Of a stretch of 64,000 bases of DNA, positions 10,369-22,400 are shown piece after piece; the first letter of the stretch is position 1; each line of letters starts with the position of its first letter. Source of the stretch: Megalobrama amblycephala (lineage: Eukaryota > Chordata > Actinopteri > Cypriniformes > Xenocyprididae). The translations under genes and the position numbers were made by a program. A model generated the notes under the pieces. It was not told the DNA's origin. It made no database searches and worked only from the letters and a program-made list of their open reading frames with translations. The stretch covers positions 27,758,354 through 27,822,353 of the forward strand of contig NC_063052.1 of assembly GCF_018812025.1 (NCBI RefSeq). Reading direction: 5' to 3'.

Positions 10369-13300
10369 ATGTTGCATTCAAAATTATTAATTTTTGCGAC
10401 CCAGAAACCCACAACTAACAGGAAACTCAAGCTCATTAAATGGCTACAAAGCAAAAAGTTACTAGCAAGGAGAGTAAAGTGCTCAAGATGTGGCCATAAT
10501 ATGAGAATGGAGAGAACTAGTAGACATCTCGACGGTTTTCATTGGTGAGTTAAACAGATTTGTTGTTCGCATGATTGCTGAAAGAATTTCTAGGGATATT
10601 ATAGGTCTACAAAAAGGAAACAATATTTTCTCTAAATAAACAAGTTAAGTTAACCTATTAAAGTTATTCTATCAAGCTACGTAATTAGAAAGGTCTAATG
10701 GCTTGAGATTGACTTGGGTATTTTTTTTTTTTTTTTTTTTTTTTTGAATATCTCGAATATTCGATAAGATAATATACTGAAGATTTAAGAAAATGGGTCA
10801 TCATTGACATTACCTGAACAGTTTCAAGGCGCGCATTTATTGCATGGACGGAGCAAACACATAATGTAAGTGTCTAAATGCATGTGTACAGTTCAATGAA
10901 TGATAAATTAAAGGTGCCCTCGAATGAAAAGTTGAATTTATCTTGGCATAGTTGAATAACAAGAGTTCAGTACATGGAAATGACATACAGTGAGTCTCAA
11001 ACTCCATTGTTTCCTCCTTCTTATATAAATCTCATTTGTTTAAAAGACCTCCGAAGAACAGGCGAATCTCAACATAACACCGACTGTTACGTAACAGTCG
11101 GGGTGTGCGCCCCCAATATTTGCATATGCCAGCCCACGTTCCCAACATTATCATTATGAAAGGCATTAGGCTACGTTTACACATGGGCGGCTATTTTCAT
11201 AAACGGACATTTCAACCTCTCCGGTTTCAAAAATAACATCGTGCACACATGTCAGTTTTCAGAAAAGTGTTCATTTACACGTACCCGTGTATATATGACG
11301 TCAAGAGTGTAATGAGCAGCTCAAGCCCACGTAAGCCAATCAGAATCCCGAAAAAGAATCCCGAATTCCTCTTGAAGTGATTCGAAGTTGTTGCAAAATT
11401 GCTGATTTCCGAGCACTCATTCGTCTCTGCTCCTCGACATAATGGAGCAGCTGTATTTGCAAATGCAAACACACGAGAAGAGTTTGCACCAACATAAATG
11501 CGACTGTTACTCTAAACCAGGGATGGACAACTCCGGTCCTGGAGGGCCAGTGTCCTGCAGAGTTTATCTCCATCCCTGATAAAAACTCACTTGCCTATAA
11601 CTTTCTACTAATCCTTAAAGACCTTGATTAGCTGGTTCAGGTGTGTTTGATTAGGGTTGGAGCTAAACTCTGCTGGATACTGGCCCTCCAGGACCGGAGT
11701 TGTCCATCCCTGCTCTAAACGCTTCCATGATCACATGTAAACATAGGTCGCACTTTTGACATAGGTGCGAGCTCTGGCGCATACTGTGACGTTGGCTGCC
11801 TAAACACCCGTTTGTCTCAGTTTACATGCAAACGTGCAAACGAAGATTTTCAAAATCTCCACTCTGGCCGGAGTTTTTAGAAAGACTCGTTTTCAGAGGC
11901 GAATTCTCCGGGCTTTCAGAGGGCTTTTTACTCTTCCGTGAAGAAAAGTTAGTTTAAGATTAGTTGGGAAAGTACATGATATTCTAAGGTAGTCTCTCCA
12001 TCTAAGCATTAGTATGTTTAATGTACCTGGAACACTTTACAAATATTGTGTTAACACTATCCTCCACTAGTTAAAGGTGCTATAGAGGATGTTTTATTTT
12101 ATACATTTTTAAAATATTACTTGAAACTGTCTTTACTTACTGATAAAAGACTATTTATTAGGTGCACTGAAAGGAATAATATCAATATACATCATCTGTG
12201 CATGAGGTAGGGCCTTAAAAACATCAGCCAATCGTTTGTGTGATCATCACATAAACGATTGGCCCTCTGGCTTGTCAATCACTGCCATGACGTTCCTTGT
12301 GAGAGACGTGCGCGGATTGGCCCTCTTGGCCAATGATGGCAGTAATTGTTATACATGAAGATCAAAAAAAAAAAAAAGACTATTGCAATATAAGTGGCCA
12401 GATAAAATCAAAATACAAAAGTAAATGAAAACTAAATTAATTTATTTTGTTATGCTGCATTTACACCATTCAGGCTTAATATTAAATTAATAATTATTAA
12501 AAGTAAAAGTAGGAAGCTTTGCACATGAAACAAAGACTGCATTAAAGAAAAGACTGCACAAAAGCTTCTTCCTGCTTGTTGCTTTGGCAATGGGCGGATC
12601 TTCTGCAGAAGTAGTAAACACATTGGCTTTTGATTTTGATTAATTCCTAGATATATTCGTAGATTCGTAAAATACTTTTGTCTGCATAACCATGTTTTGC
12701 CATTTATCACCATCACAGGATGTGCAGACATAAAAGTCATCGAGGCAAGAAAACCAGCCGATCAGTGCGAGTAGGGTCTCTCTTCGAGAGATCAAAACTC
12801 AGCTTGTCATCTTGGCTAATATTCATTTACAGGTGAGTTTGTTGTTGGACAGCAGAGAAGGAATAGCAAAATGTTACATATGCATTTCAAAGTTTTTTGA
12901 TTGTTTTAATTTTGACAACTCTGTTTTCCCTATTCTGAGTCAGCATTGTGTACTTCACAGGTTCGCTCAGGGATTGCGGATCAGACAAATTGATATGATG
13001 CAAGATGGCATTGCAAAAAGTTCCAGAACACTCTCTAAGATGGCTCGTATCATGAGGAAAGTTTGCCACTGTGCCATAAAACGATTCAGACGAAAACATG
13101 GACAGATGATTGGAAGTGCTCGAGAATTTGCCGTTCTTGATGAAAGTAACTTCCGTCATAAACGAAAGGTAAATTTAGAACCTGTTAGGCAAATTCACAC
13201 TGCAGTTGCCGATCACTGTTTTTGTTGTTTGAACGCTTCTAATTGGCATTTATTTGGTTGTGGAATGCCTGAGACATGACGTACTGTAATCTGTTGATTG

Positions 13301-16300
13301 TCCCTGTTTGTCAGTGTCTATCGTGCAGTGTGAATTGGTCTTTAGAAAATATGTGGAAATGCAGATAATAAAAACGGATCGTAATCAAATGTTACTTGAT
13401 TACAAACTTGGTTACGATTTCTAGTAACATAGAAATAATGTATAACCTTAAAGGGGTCATATGACGTTGCTAAAAAGAGCATTATTTTGTGTATTTAGTG
13501 TAATGCAATGTGGTTTAATGTTAAAAAAAACACATTTTCCACATACTGTACATTATTGTTTCTCCTCTATGCCCCGCCTTCCTAAAACATGTCAATTTTT
13601 ACAAAGCTCATCATTTTGAAAAGCAAGGTGTTCTCTGATTGGCCAGTTATCCTGTGCGTTGTGATTAGCAGAATACCTCAAGCGTGTGACAAATGTTATG
13701 CCCCTCACCATACTGTGATGACGTGTCCTGACGCAACGAGACCAAACCAATAAAACTCATTACAAACGAGGCATTTGTTGCATCCAGTGGGGACAGAATT
13801 ACTGATTATAATGACTTATACTATGACTTAAAACCATTTGTCTGCATTTGTGATTGGAGAAACGACAAACAACAACCACTACTCTACAATGCCCAAAACT
13901 CGTGTTTGAATCATCGGTGGCAAATTATTTAAATATGAAATCATACTTAACAGGTTGTGAGTCAACAGCCGGCATTGTAGGTTCAGGAAACGGTCCTCTG
14001 ATAAATGTGTTGCCTTTCTTTGCGAGAATATTTGGGCCCTGTTATGCAAATCTTCTCCACATAGTGATGTAGACACGTGAGGGCGTGTTTAAACAAGGCG
14101 TTTTAGGAAGGTGTGGATGAGTCTTAACTTTTATAAAGAATATATCTGGATTTGAGACTTTAGTCTTTGCAACTTTAGTGATCTTATCTATTCACAAACA
14201 GCTTGTAACACACCAAAGAGAAAGGAAAACTTGAAATCACATCATATGACCCCTTTTATTTCAGAAGCAATTTTCCCTAAGATTTGTTCAAAAGTTTGTT
14301 TACAGGTTTAACCCCTTAAGCGTCTGATCATTAGTCAGAGGTTATGACTAACTATTTAATAGACCGCCTCATGCTTGTCATTCTTTAAATAGTGGTTCTG
14401 TTTAGCCCCCTACAGTCACCTATGTAACAACTTAGTTAAAGCTCAAACAATAATCAGAGGTTATGGCTAGCACTGTGAAATATGCTATTCCAATCGTGTT
14501 TTACCTATCCCCTTATAATTAATCTAATTATATAACAACTTGAATATAGTGAGACAATAACCAGAGGTTATGGCTAATACTATAAAATATGCCCAAACCA
14601 TGCTAATACTCCAATAGTATTTTCTCTAGCCTCCCATAGTTAATGCAACTGCATAACAACTTAACTAAAGTCAAGCGGTTAGTCAGAAATCTATAATCTC
14701 ACCTGATGTGCCTCGTGCTCCATCTAGCCTGAGATTTAGTATGTACTAACCCTGGACGCAGATTTGCGGTAACATACGCATTCACTTAATCTACTTGAGG
14801 AAATAATTTCAGAGTAAGTCAAAATAAAAACAAATGTAACAATTTATTATTGTTAGGTAAATATGTATTATGCCAATTACATAGCCAATTCAGATATATC
14901 AATACAAGACATCAAATTATCAAAGATGAATCTAAGAGTAAAAGATGCATACCTGACTTTTAGCAAAATACACAGTATGAAGTGTGTGAATGCACATCAA
15001 ACCGTGGGCTCATTCCGGCTACAGAAGGCCCTGATCCTTTTGCTGCAATCCTTTAAATACAACACCAAGATAAAACATCCCCCAAATGGAGGCATGAACA
15101 AACAATTGTAATATGCATTAAGTCAGGTCCCAGACCTGGGTGGTTTACAACACAGTGGGAACAGAAGGTAATTTACATGGAGGACCCTGGGATTGCAGTA
15201 AGCAAAATATATTTTTGACTCTTAGGATCTGTATTATCTTTTAGTCTACTTTTGTAAGGTTGAGACCATTGTACCAGTCACCCTGAGACAATTCAAGTGA
15301 CACCAAACATGACTGTAAATATCACTTGCATTAATGTAGACCATTATATTCTACTATAGACCATTCTGAGTGAAATCAAGTGGAGGGAGGATGGGTGAGG
15401 GAGAAAGGATAGGGAACATAGTGTGAGGAGGGAGTGTGATGGTGAAGTGTAAACTTCTAGATGTGGTGCATCTCCGATGGCACTGTTACTTCTGCAGGAG
15501 GGTGTTCAAGACAGTGTTCAAATGTTAATTATCAGGAAAGTCCTTTGTTCTCTTAGGGAGAAGTCATCCCTCAGTCCAGATGGTCCGACTCCAAAAAAAA
15601 AAACAAAAAAAAATGGGGGGGGACAGTAATACTGATATGACGATAATAATAATACGAATTCTGCTAAAAGAACAGTCGTGCGCCATTACACTAAAGTTTA
15701 CGGTACATCAATTACAGGTGTGCTGTGCATCCATTGAGATGAACTGAAAATAGCACCAATCCTGAAACTCTGAAGCGCTCAGTCTAAGTGTTCGGCAAGT
15801 GAAAATATATTTGTGCTAAACTTATACTTGGCCTCCAACTCAGACACTGGCGGGTAAAATCTGAGAATTTATTAGCCATTGGCTAATATTAGACATCATT
15901 TAGTCGCCCAGAGTGAAGATTAGTCACAAATGTGAGTGATTTACTCACAATGTAGAGGGTTGTTCAAATGAAAAGCCCCCAATGTTTATGATGGATGGAT
16001 GTGGATAGAGGTACTTTCTTCATCTTCATACTTGTTGGTCTGGCTAACTGCCATTTATAAAGCTTCCCCAGATTTTCCTTTAATTTGTCAACCATCTGTA
16101 TGTGTAAACATGTTAAATGAATATAATTACATAATATTGTAGTATTTCTCTTTTTAATAAAAATTTTTAACTTTTACAGTATGGACGAGGGAGAGCATCA
16201 ACAACATGGAGGCGAAAAAAATGGGTGTTTGGCATGCTAGGTGTGCGGGGTAAATGCAGACACCCAATCTTGCAGCTTGTGAAAAGAAGATCAAGACCTC

Positions 16301-16644
16301 ACCTCATCCCCATAGTTGTAAAACATGTGCGTCCAGGCACTACCATTATTTCAGATGAGTGGAGAGCCTACCGAGGGGCTTTGGCCAATATGGGCTACAA
16401 ACATTTTACAGTCAACCATTCTCAGTGGTTTGTAGACCCACACAGTGGAGCTCACTCACAACACATAGAAAGAGCTTGGCTGACATACAAAACCAGTGTA
16501 TGGAGACTAAGAGGGAATAGAACAGAGAACATGCTAAAAGAACACCTCTCTCTCATAGAGTGGACTCATTGGCTTGGTGAAAAAAATAAACGAGGACCAC
16601 TTGGGCGCCTAATAAAAGACATTCACCATCAATTTCCTGTTTAG
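10369..16644 (+). CDS. Merlin/IS1595-type DDE transposase
   Basis: Four exons: 10369-10544, 12719-12832, 12961-13168, 16180-16644. Splice phases agree and no stop interrupts, giving 320 residues. The N-terminus has a zinc ribbon (VKCSRCGHNMRM, then DGFHWMCRHK, split by intron 1). Next come the family-typical SVRVGSLFERSKLSLSSWL stretch, a helix-turn-helix-like region, the first catalytic Asp in FAVLDESNF, the second in TTIISDEWRAY, and the Glu in HSQHIERAW after VDPHSGAH. This is the ISXO2/IS1595 catalytic core found in eukaryotic Merlin transposases; it cuts and pastes DNA between inverted repeats and makes 8-9-bp duplications, as seen at 2038 and 17949. The 3-kb last intron carries a nested MITE. 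All three catalytic residues are present, so the protein looks potentially active. Poly(A) signal at 16752. Confidence 0.9.
10908..11165. repeat. TTAAAGGTGCCC-type repeat fragment
   Basis: Starts TTAAAGGTGCCCTCGAATG, the end sequence of a TTAA-flanked MITE family frequent in fish; a relative lies at 59645. It contains a short palindrome ACTGTTACGTAACAGT. The far end is not clear. It lies in transposase intron 1. Confidence 0.5.
11518..11712. repeat. hAT MITE with perfect 8-bp TSD
   Basis: Ends CAGGGATGGACAACTCCGG and CCGGAGTTGTCCATCCCTG, flanked by CTCTAAAC at 11510-11517 and 11713-11720. This is a common fish hAT MITE, inserted in intron 1 of the transposase. Confidence 0.92.
12071..12350. 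repeat. Partial TTAA MITE (AGGTGCTATAGAGG end)
   Basis: Begins TTAAAGGTGCTATAGAGG and matches, as reverse complement, the right half of the complete 607-bp MITE at 56916-57522, including the ATTTATTAGGTGCACTGAAA block and a repeated GATTGGCC...GCAGTGATTG section. The far end is missing. It lies in transposase intron 1. Confidence 0.75.
13452..14254. repeat. TTAA-flanked MITE, copy 2
   Basis: Ends AGGGGTCATATGAC and ATCATATGACCCCT with TTAA on the left and a degenerate TTTA on the right. It is the inverted relative of 7271-8020 and lies in the last intron of the transposase. Frames at 13854-14072 and 13879-14076 are noise within it. Confidence 0.8.
14320..14720 (+). repeat. Degenerate ~120-bp tandem repeat
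   Basis: The motif 'TCAGAGGTTATG.CTAA' recurs at about 14336, 14455 and 14562, with a decayed fourth near 14694, at 107-132 bp spacing. Each is followed by a similar block ending 'ATAACAACTTAA.TA.AG'. Intronic, family unknown. Confidence 0.55.
14721..16179. other. Remainder of transposase intron 3
   Basis: AT-rich intron without recognised gene. It contains an A-run and G-run near 15593-15630 and a 'TTAGCCATTGGCTAAT' palindrome near 15880. It ends in a polypyrimidine tract and CTTTTACAG before the final transposase exon. Frame 14863-15111 has no recognisable motif. Confidence 0.5.
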
Positions 16645-16714
16645 AGGACAACACACTGAACATTTGATTGTGTTTTATGTAAGATTTAAGTAAAATACAA
16701 GTTAACTTGTCCCT

Positions 16715-17948
16715 TTGGTTTAAGGTGCACTGATGTTTAAAAGCTTTGTTAAATAAAAGGTGTGTTTTTACCTTTTTAATTTCTGTGCTTTTTTAAGTGC
16801 TGGTCAATATGTATCTTGAAGTAATCATCTTGGATATACTGATGCAAAATAAGAATCACCTTGGTGGATGTTAATTGAGATTATTTAGATAATGACTTCA
16901 CATGACTACACATTACTAAATCATTAACAGCTCATAGACTAACATGAATTCATGACCTGTTGATGTATCATTATGTCATGACTTTACTTGGGGGGGCACA
17001 TTATTACTAACTCATCATTAATTACTTATAAAGCATCATGAATTCATGTCTTGTTGATGTATCATTATGTCATGACTTTACTTGGGGGGGCACATTATTA
17101 CTAACTCATCATTAATTACTTATAAAGTAACATGAATTCATGACTTGTTGATGTATCATTATGTCATGACTTGTCTTGGTGGGCACATCTTTAAAAGTGA
17201 TCAATTACACATGTTCTATACATATTAAACTCATCTAAATCAGGTATTGGTCCTTTTCGGTGGTTTGTAAATAAGTGGAAGAGCAGAGGTCCTGTGGCTG
17301 CGTTTGGATGGAGAAGGAACTGAACGGTAGGAGGAAAGTTGATATTTTGAAGTGGCAATAGTGGCCCAAAGAAGAGCAAGACAAACGTCTGACTGCAGTG
17401 CCTTATTATGATATAAAGACAGTAAACCAATCCATAACATAACAAAAGTGATAATCAGCATCTCTATGCTAACTGATTTTAATTTGGAAATTTGCGTCTC
17501 CTTAATGTTATTGTAGGACAGCAGCAGTGGAATCACTCAAAACCGAATGATGAAATTGTTTTTAATTATGAATGCATCACTGTGCGTTGGATGAGTTAGG
17601 TTGAAGGTTGCAGTAAATCCACTGTCGTTCACTGTTTGTGACAGAGCTGGTGGCAAATTTATAAACAATTTTACATTGTGCCATTTTCATACATCTTGCT
17701 TCTAGAGCATGTTTGATTTAGTTTACTTTAAAGTTAATTAATATATTAACTAACATGCAGGAACTAACATGTAATTAAGGTAGTGTTATTCATGCAGTAG
17801 TTCATGTGACTCATGTCGTAGTTAAGTTAGTTTTTCATTAGTTCTTGATTAATACATGTCTTAACTCATCATTAGTTCATAGTCAAGTAATTATTAATTC
17901 AGGTATTAGTACATGATGATTCATGTACTGTTATTGTAAAGTGTTACC
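16715..17948 (-). repeat. Right terminal inverted repeat arm (~1.23 kb)
   Basis: Inverted copy of 2046-3282 with the same outer motifs, mirrored 94-bp repeats and poly(A) signal. Small differences include one fewer T in the 'CTTCTTTTGGGCC' run and one fewer C in 'GTGCCCCACC'. These change the frames of spurious ORFs in the arm. Confidence 0.92.
16752..16757 (+). terminator. Poly(A) signal for transposase in TIR
   Basis: AATAAA lies 108 bp after the transposase stop, followed at once by AGGTGTGTTTTTACC. It lies inside the right TIR arm, so both genes end in identical arm sequence. Confidence 0.65.
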
Positions 17949-17956
17949 TCTAATAC
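17949..17956. repeat. Right target-site duplication TCTAATAC
   Basis: Perfect match to 2038-2045, directly after the terminal GTGTTACC. Confidence 0.92.
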
Positions 17957-18179
17957 TAATAAAAATGACAGAGAATTAATAATAAAGATAGTTTTCAGTA
18001 AATATGTTGTAAAATATATTTTTTTTGACGAGGCCAGGTCTCAAACTCGGATATCTTAAAGTACAGTTGCACCATATGTTGTAGCATTGTCCACTTGGTA
18101 TTTAAACTGCTGTTAAAACACGCATGCAAAGCCTACTCATTCATGTTGCCTATTAAGGAAACCTATGCTATCACCCTTA

Positions 18180-18628
18180 TGTCACAGACACACCAGGAAG
18201 CACCATCCAATCACAGCACACTCCCTCACCAGAGTACTGATCACTCACACCTGCACCTCATCGTCACCGCAATCAGCCTGCACATAAAAGACACTTGCAC
18301 ACACTCAGTCACCGTCCGGTCTCATTCGCATTAAGGACTTACCTCCATGCTTACCTCAAGGACTTCCATTGCTATACTTACCTGTCTCCCATGTTTCCCA
18401 GTCTCCTTTGTTCCAAGTCTGTGTGTGTGTGTCGTCAGTCTCCAGCATCTCAACTCTACACCTGCATCCAGGATCATCACTCTGCAAAGCACAAAGGACA
18501 GTATCACTACCTCATCTCTCATCATTCACTTCAACAACGTCTGTATTAATCACCTGTGTTCACTTTATACTCTGCTTCTGTCAATAAACACCATTACCTG
18601 TGATCTTCCGTCTCCGACCAGTCTGTAT
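18180..18628 (+). repeat. Gypsy-1 left LTR
   Basis: About 449 bp, matching 23711-24162. It starts TGTCACAGACACACCAGG and contains an ACATAAAAGACA promoter-like stretch and a CAATAAACACC poly(A)-like stretch near its end. The exact 3' border is unclear because the copies diverge after GTCTGTAT. Confidence 0.85.
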
Positions 18629-18669
18629 ACAGTCTGTAGAAGACCTGACCAGGACCGCTTGACACAAGC

Positions 18670-19430
18670 ATGAGCCAACCCGACCCTTTCCAGGAGCTCG
18701 TTGATGCATTGCATCGAGCACTCACCACCAATCCACCACCATCACCACCAGCGATCACCTCCATCAACACCACAACGCTTCTTCACCACCAGTGTACGCC
18801 AGTCCCATGGCCAAACCGGCACCCTTCTCTGGTTCGGGGGAGGAATGCAACAGATTCCTGCTGCAATGTTTGCTGGTCCTGGAGATGCAACCGCACTTGT
18901 TCCCCACTGAACACTCCAAGGTCCACAGTTACATGGCAAAGTGCTTCAATGGGCTGATTCCATTTGGACCCAAAATAATCCTGTTACCCAGTCATATTCC
19001 AGCTTCGTCAACCATTTCAGATAAGTTTTCGGAAAACCTGCCTGGGATTCGTCTATTGGTGAGAGAATGAGAATGAATATGCTCTTAAATTCAGAACTCT
19101 CGCTGCCACGAGTGGATGGAATGAACAAGCTCTACTGACAATGTATCGTCAAGGATTGGATCCTCGAGTGCGGTTGCATCTCGCTGCATACGAGAACGTA
19201 ACTCGTATGCAGTCGTGTCTCGAAGAGCACCAGGGCCAGCCACAGCTCAACACCTCCCTCTGCCGACCAGAATCCGTCAGCCCTCCAGAACCAGCCAACG
19301 AACCTATGCAACTGGATTCTACTCGACTGACACTGATTGAACGTCAGAGAAGGCTGACCCAGAATCTGTGCCTATATTGTGGTTCCCCTGGGAATGTAAT
19401 CTCTACATGCCCAATTCGACCTCCTTGTCC
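18670..19430 (+). pseudogene. Gypsy-1 gag remnant
   Basis: Starts MSQPDPFQELVDALH at an ATG after the left LTR; the next recognisable gag part (PMAKPAPFSGSGEE, LLVLEMQPHLFP) is in another frame. Later comes the LTLIERQRRL...LCLYCGSPGNVI section, a zinc-knuckle-like C..C remnant. Several frameshifts separate these pieces. Confidence 0.75.
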
Positions 19431-22400
19431 CATAGTGAGTGCCATCTTCCCTTCTATAAATAAAATGAAGCCACTCACCATTGTTGTAAAACTTACTGCT
19501 GCTGATGTTTCCATTCCAGTCAACGCACTCCTCGATTCTGGGTCAGCAGGCAACTTCATCTCTGGCTCCCTCTGCCGTCAGCTCAAGATCAAGACAACGC
19601 CGTCTACCTATGAGATCCACTCAATAACTCAGACCTGCCAACCTTGGAAATTTTTTACATTTTTGAGAATACAATACACACAGCACACAAACCCATCTTT
19701 AATCTAATTTTGACTGTTAAAGTTTTTTTTTAATTCATGATTAATCTTGCATTGCATAATGTGTGCTTATACAAACCACAAGTAAATCACATTCATATAT
19801 TTAATATGGACAAAATTTTTTGTTTGCAATTTCAAGAAGGCTATATTTACATACAACTAACCTGACAGTTGAGTTGTTCATACAGGTTTTGTAATGAAAC
19901 TAGTCTACAATTAAGAAACCCTTAGAAAATAGTAAACATTGAGTTTACATGTGATTCATTTAAAATACTTAATTTATTATTCCAATATCCAAATATGATA
20001 CTAAATCCCACAGAAAAAAGGGTTTCTATTTGTAGCGTGCTGTCTTTGAATTATAAACAAGACAAACATTCGCTGAATAAAAGGTTAGCCAATACAAACA
20101 TATTTATAGAAAACAGTTGACAATGAATAGAAAGGACCAATAAGAGCAAACGCATCGAGTATTCAAGAATATCAAGAAGTTAGTCATATAACGAGGGGTT
20201 GTGATAACTAAAGCGTCCGTCATTTACCGAATCTTAAAAACACGGGTGGACAGTTAAAAATCTTTTCTGACAAAAAAAATAACACAAGCAAGAACAAATT
20301 TTAAACCAAATACGGCAATTTTCATTTTACCTCTCTGTGCGCACACGCGTTTGTGTTTATGAGAGCTCGCGCAGCATTGAGACAATGGTCATGTTAAATG
20401 CATAAGTAACTAATGTGCTAGTTTTCATACAAAATAAGTAGGCTATGTAACATAATTAGTTACTTTAGTTAGTATTAACACAATAACGCAACACATGTAG
20501 GCTATATATGTTTCTCAACACTGAGAATAAATAAATAAACGCCTGTTTCTCCAGACTCGCGCAGTCAGTCACACATCACAACATTTTCATAATCAGCGAT
20601 TTCAATTTTATTTAGATTTGTTGTTCAACATTACTTGTACATTTTATACTCGTTTACCTTAAGGTGTCAGAAGTACCATGACTGCTGTATTGTCCTCGCT
20701 TGAGAATTCAGTCACAGACAGCGGGAGTGGAAGGAGGGATCGAGCGGGATTTTGTATTGCTGTTGATTTGCAGTCTCTTTTTATTGATAGGCTGTACGCA
20801 TTTGTCAATCATCCCCTCTTGCTATTTAGGGAAATGAACCCAGCGCTCAGATTGGTCGAACTCTTTTGCTGGATTTGAGTACTAGGTGTGCACAGAGGAG
20901 TCACCGGGTTTTTGCGTAGTATAGAATGACAAATCGTACCAGCGTACTTTGAGGTCAAAATGCGTACCTGGTACGCAAAATGCGTACATGTTGGCAGGTC
21001 TGAATAACTGGAAAACCTCTCAGTAGAAGACAAGTTCGTCAAAGTGTCGGTCCACTACAACTGCAAATTGGTATACTTAATGTAGAGAAGATTCATCTGC
21101 TGGTTCTGGAGGAATCCACTGCTGACGTGATCCTAGGGCACCTGTGGTTGGAGTAGCACAATCCTGTCATCTCCTGGAGAACTGCCGAAATCCTGAAGTG
21201 GGGCGACACTTGTTTCATGGACTGTTTTTTCCGAGTTCCCAGTTCCATCATCTCCACATCCTAAACATCTCTCTGTCTGTGCAACATCCATCGAGAGCCC
21301 GATTGAAAAACGTTCAGTGGATATAGCATCGTGTTACGCCCCCTACAGTGATGTTTTCTGCCCTAAACGAGCCTCCACACCGGCCATGGGACTGTGCCAT
21401 TAATCTGCTTCCAGGTGAGTCAGTGCCAAGGGGCAAAATCTATCCCCTTTCCATCCCGGAGGAGAAGGCCATGGAGGATTACATTGAGGAGGCGCTGGCT
21501 CAAGGCTACATTCGTCCATCCACTTCCCCTGCTGCTTCAAGCTTCTTCTTCGTGGCGAAAAAGGACGGAGTAATGTATTAATTAGTAAAGGACGGCCATG
21601 TATTAATTACTGGGCACTCAACAACATCACAGTCAAGTTCAGGTACCCCCTTCCTTGTGTAGGGAGTTCCTACACAAGTTCGTCTTGGTCTACATCAATG
21701 ACATCCTGATATACTCCCGGAGCATGGCCGAACATCGCCACCAAGTTGCGGAGGTCCTGAAACGCCTGAGGGAGTTCCAGCTCTTCCGGAAAGCCGAAAA
21801 ATGCTCATTCTGTCAGCCCTCAGTGCAGTTCCTTGGCTATAACATCGACAGCAGTGGCATCCAGATGGACGAGGGGAAGGTGGACATCATCAGGAACTGG
21901 CCATCACCTACTACCATAAAGGAACTCCAACGCTTCCTAGGCTTCACCAACTTCTACCGTCGCTTCATACAGAACTACAGCTCCATCACCAGCCCGTTAA
22001 CAAGCCTCCTCCAACATAAGCCCAAGTCTCTGTCCTGGACACCAGCCACCACAGAAGCTTTCAACACCCCACAGAAGCTTTCAACACAGGAATCCTTCAC
22101 TACCACTCCTCTCCTGGTCCATCCCGATCCCGACAAGCCTTTCGTCGTGGAGGTTGATGCCTCCACCACAGGAGTAGGAGCGGTACTTTCGCAGCAGCAT
22201 GGGAATCCCAGCAGACTCCATCGATGTGGAGGTCAATTATGATATCGGCAACAGGGAACTTCTTACCATCAAGTTAGCCCTTGAAGAGTGGAGGCATTGG
22301 CTGGAGGGAGCAAGACATCCCTTTCTGGTACTCACTGATCATAAAAACCTGGAGTATCTGCGAGTGTCAAAGAGACTTAATCCAAGACAAGCCCGCTGGG

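Larger units (their letters stand above)
2046..17948. mobile_element. 15.9-kb Merlin/IS1595-type two-gene transposon
   Basis: The unit begins GGTAACACTTTACAATAA and ends with its reverse complement, flanked by perfect 8-bp TCTAATAC duplications. Its arms are inverted copies of about 1.24 kb (2046-3282 and 16715-17948) that differ by only a few single-base indels where I compared them, pointing to recent insertion or gene conversion. Two multi-exon genes diverge from a shared promoter near 10 kb: a Merlin-type transposase (+) and a CCDC106-like gene (-). Both are open in every exon with matching splice phases. Known Merlin elements are usually compact with one gene, so length, long arms and second gene are unusual. 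At least seven smaller repeats are nested inside, none in a coding exon. Boundaries and duplication are seen directly; the superfamily call rests on the transposase motifs and TSD length. Confidence 0.9.

Noticed and set aside
2038..17956. A large virus-like or Maverick-type element as explanation of the long TIRs
   Set aside because: No DNA polymerase, integrase, capsid or packaging gene is present; the only enzyme is an IS1595-type transposase and the duplication is 8 bp.
18020..18100. tRNA-like B-box (GAGTTTGAGACC on the minus strand)
   Set aside because: No matching A-box and no cloverleaf could be drawn; probably chance or an old SINE scrap.
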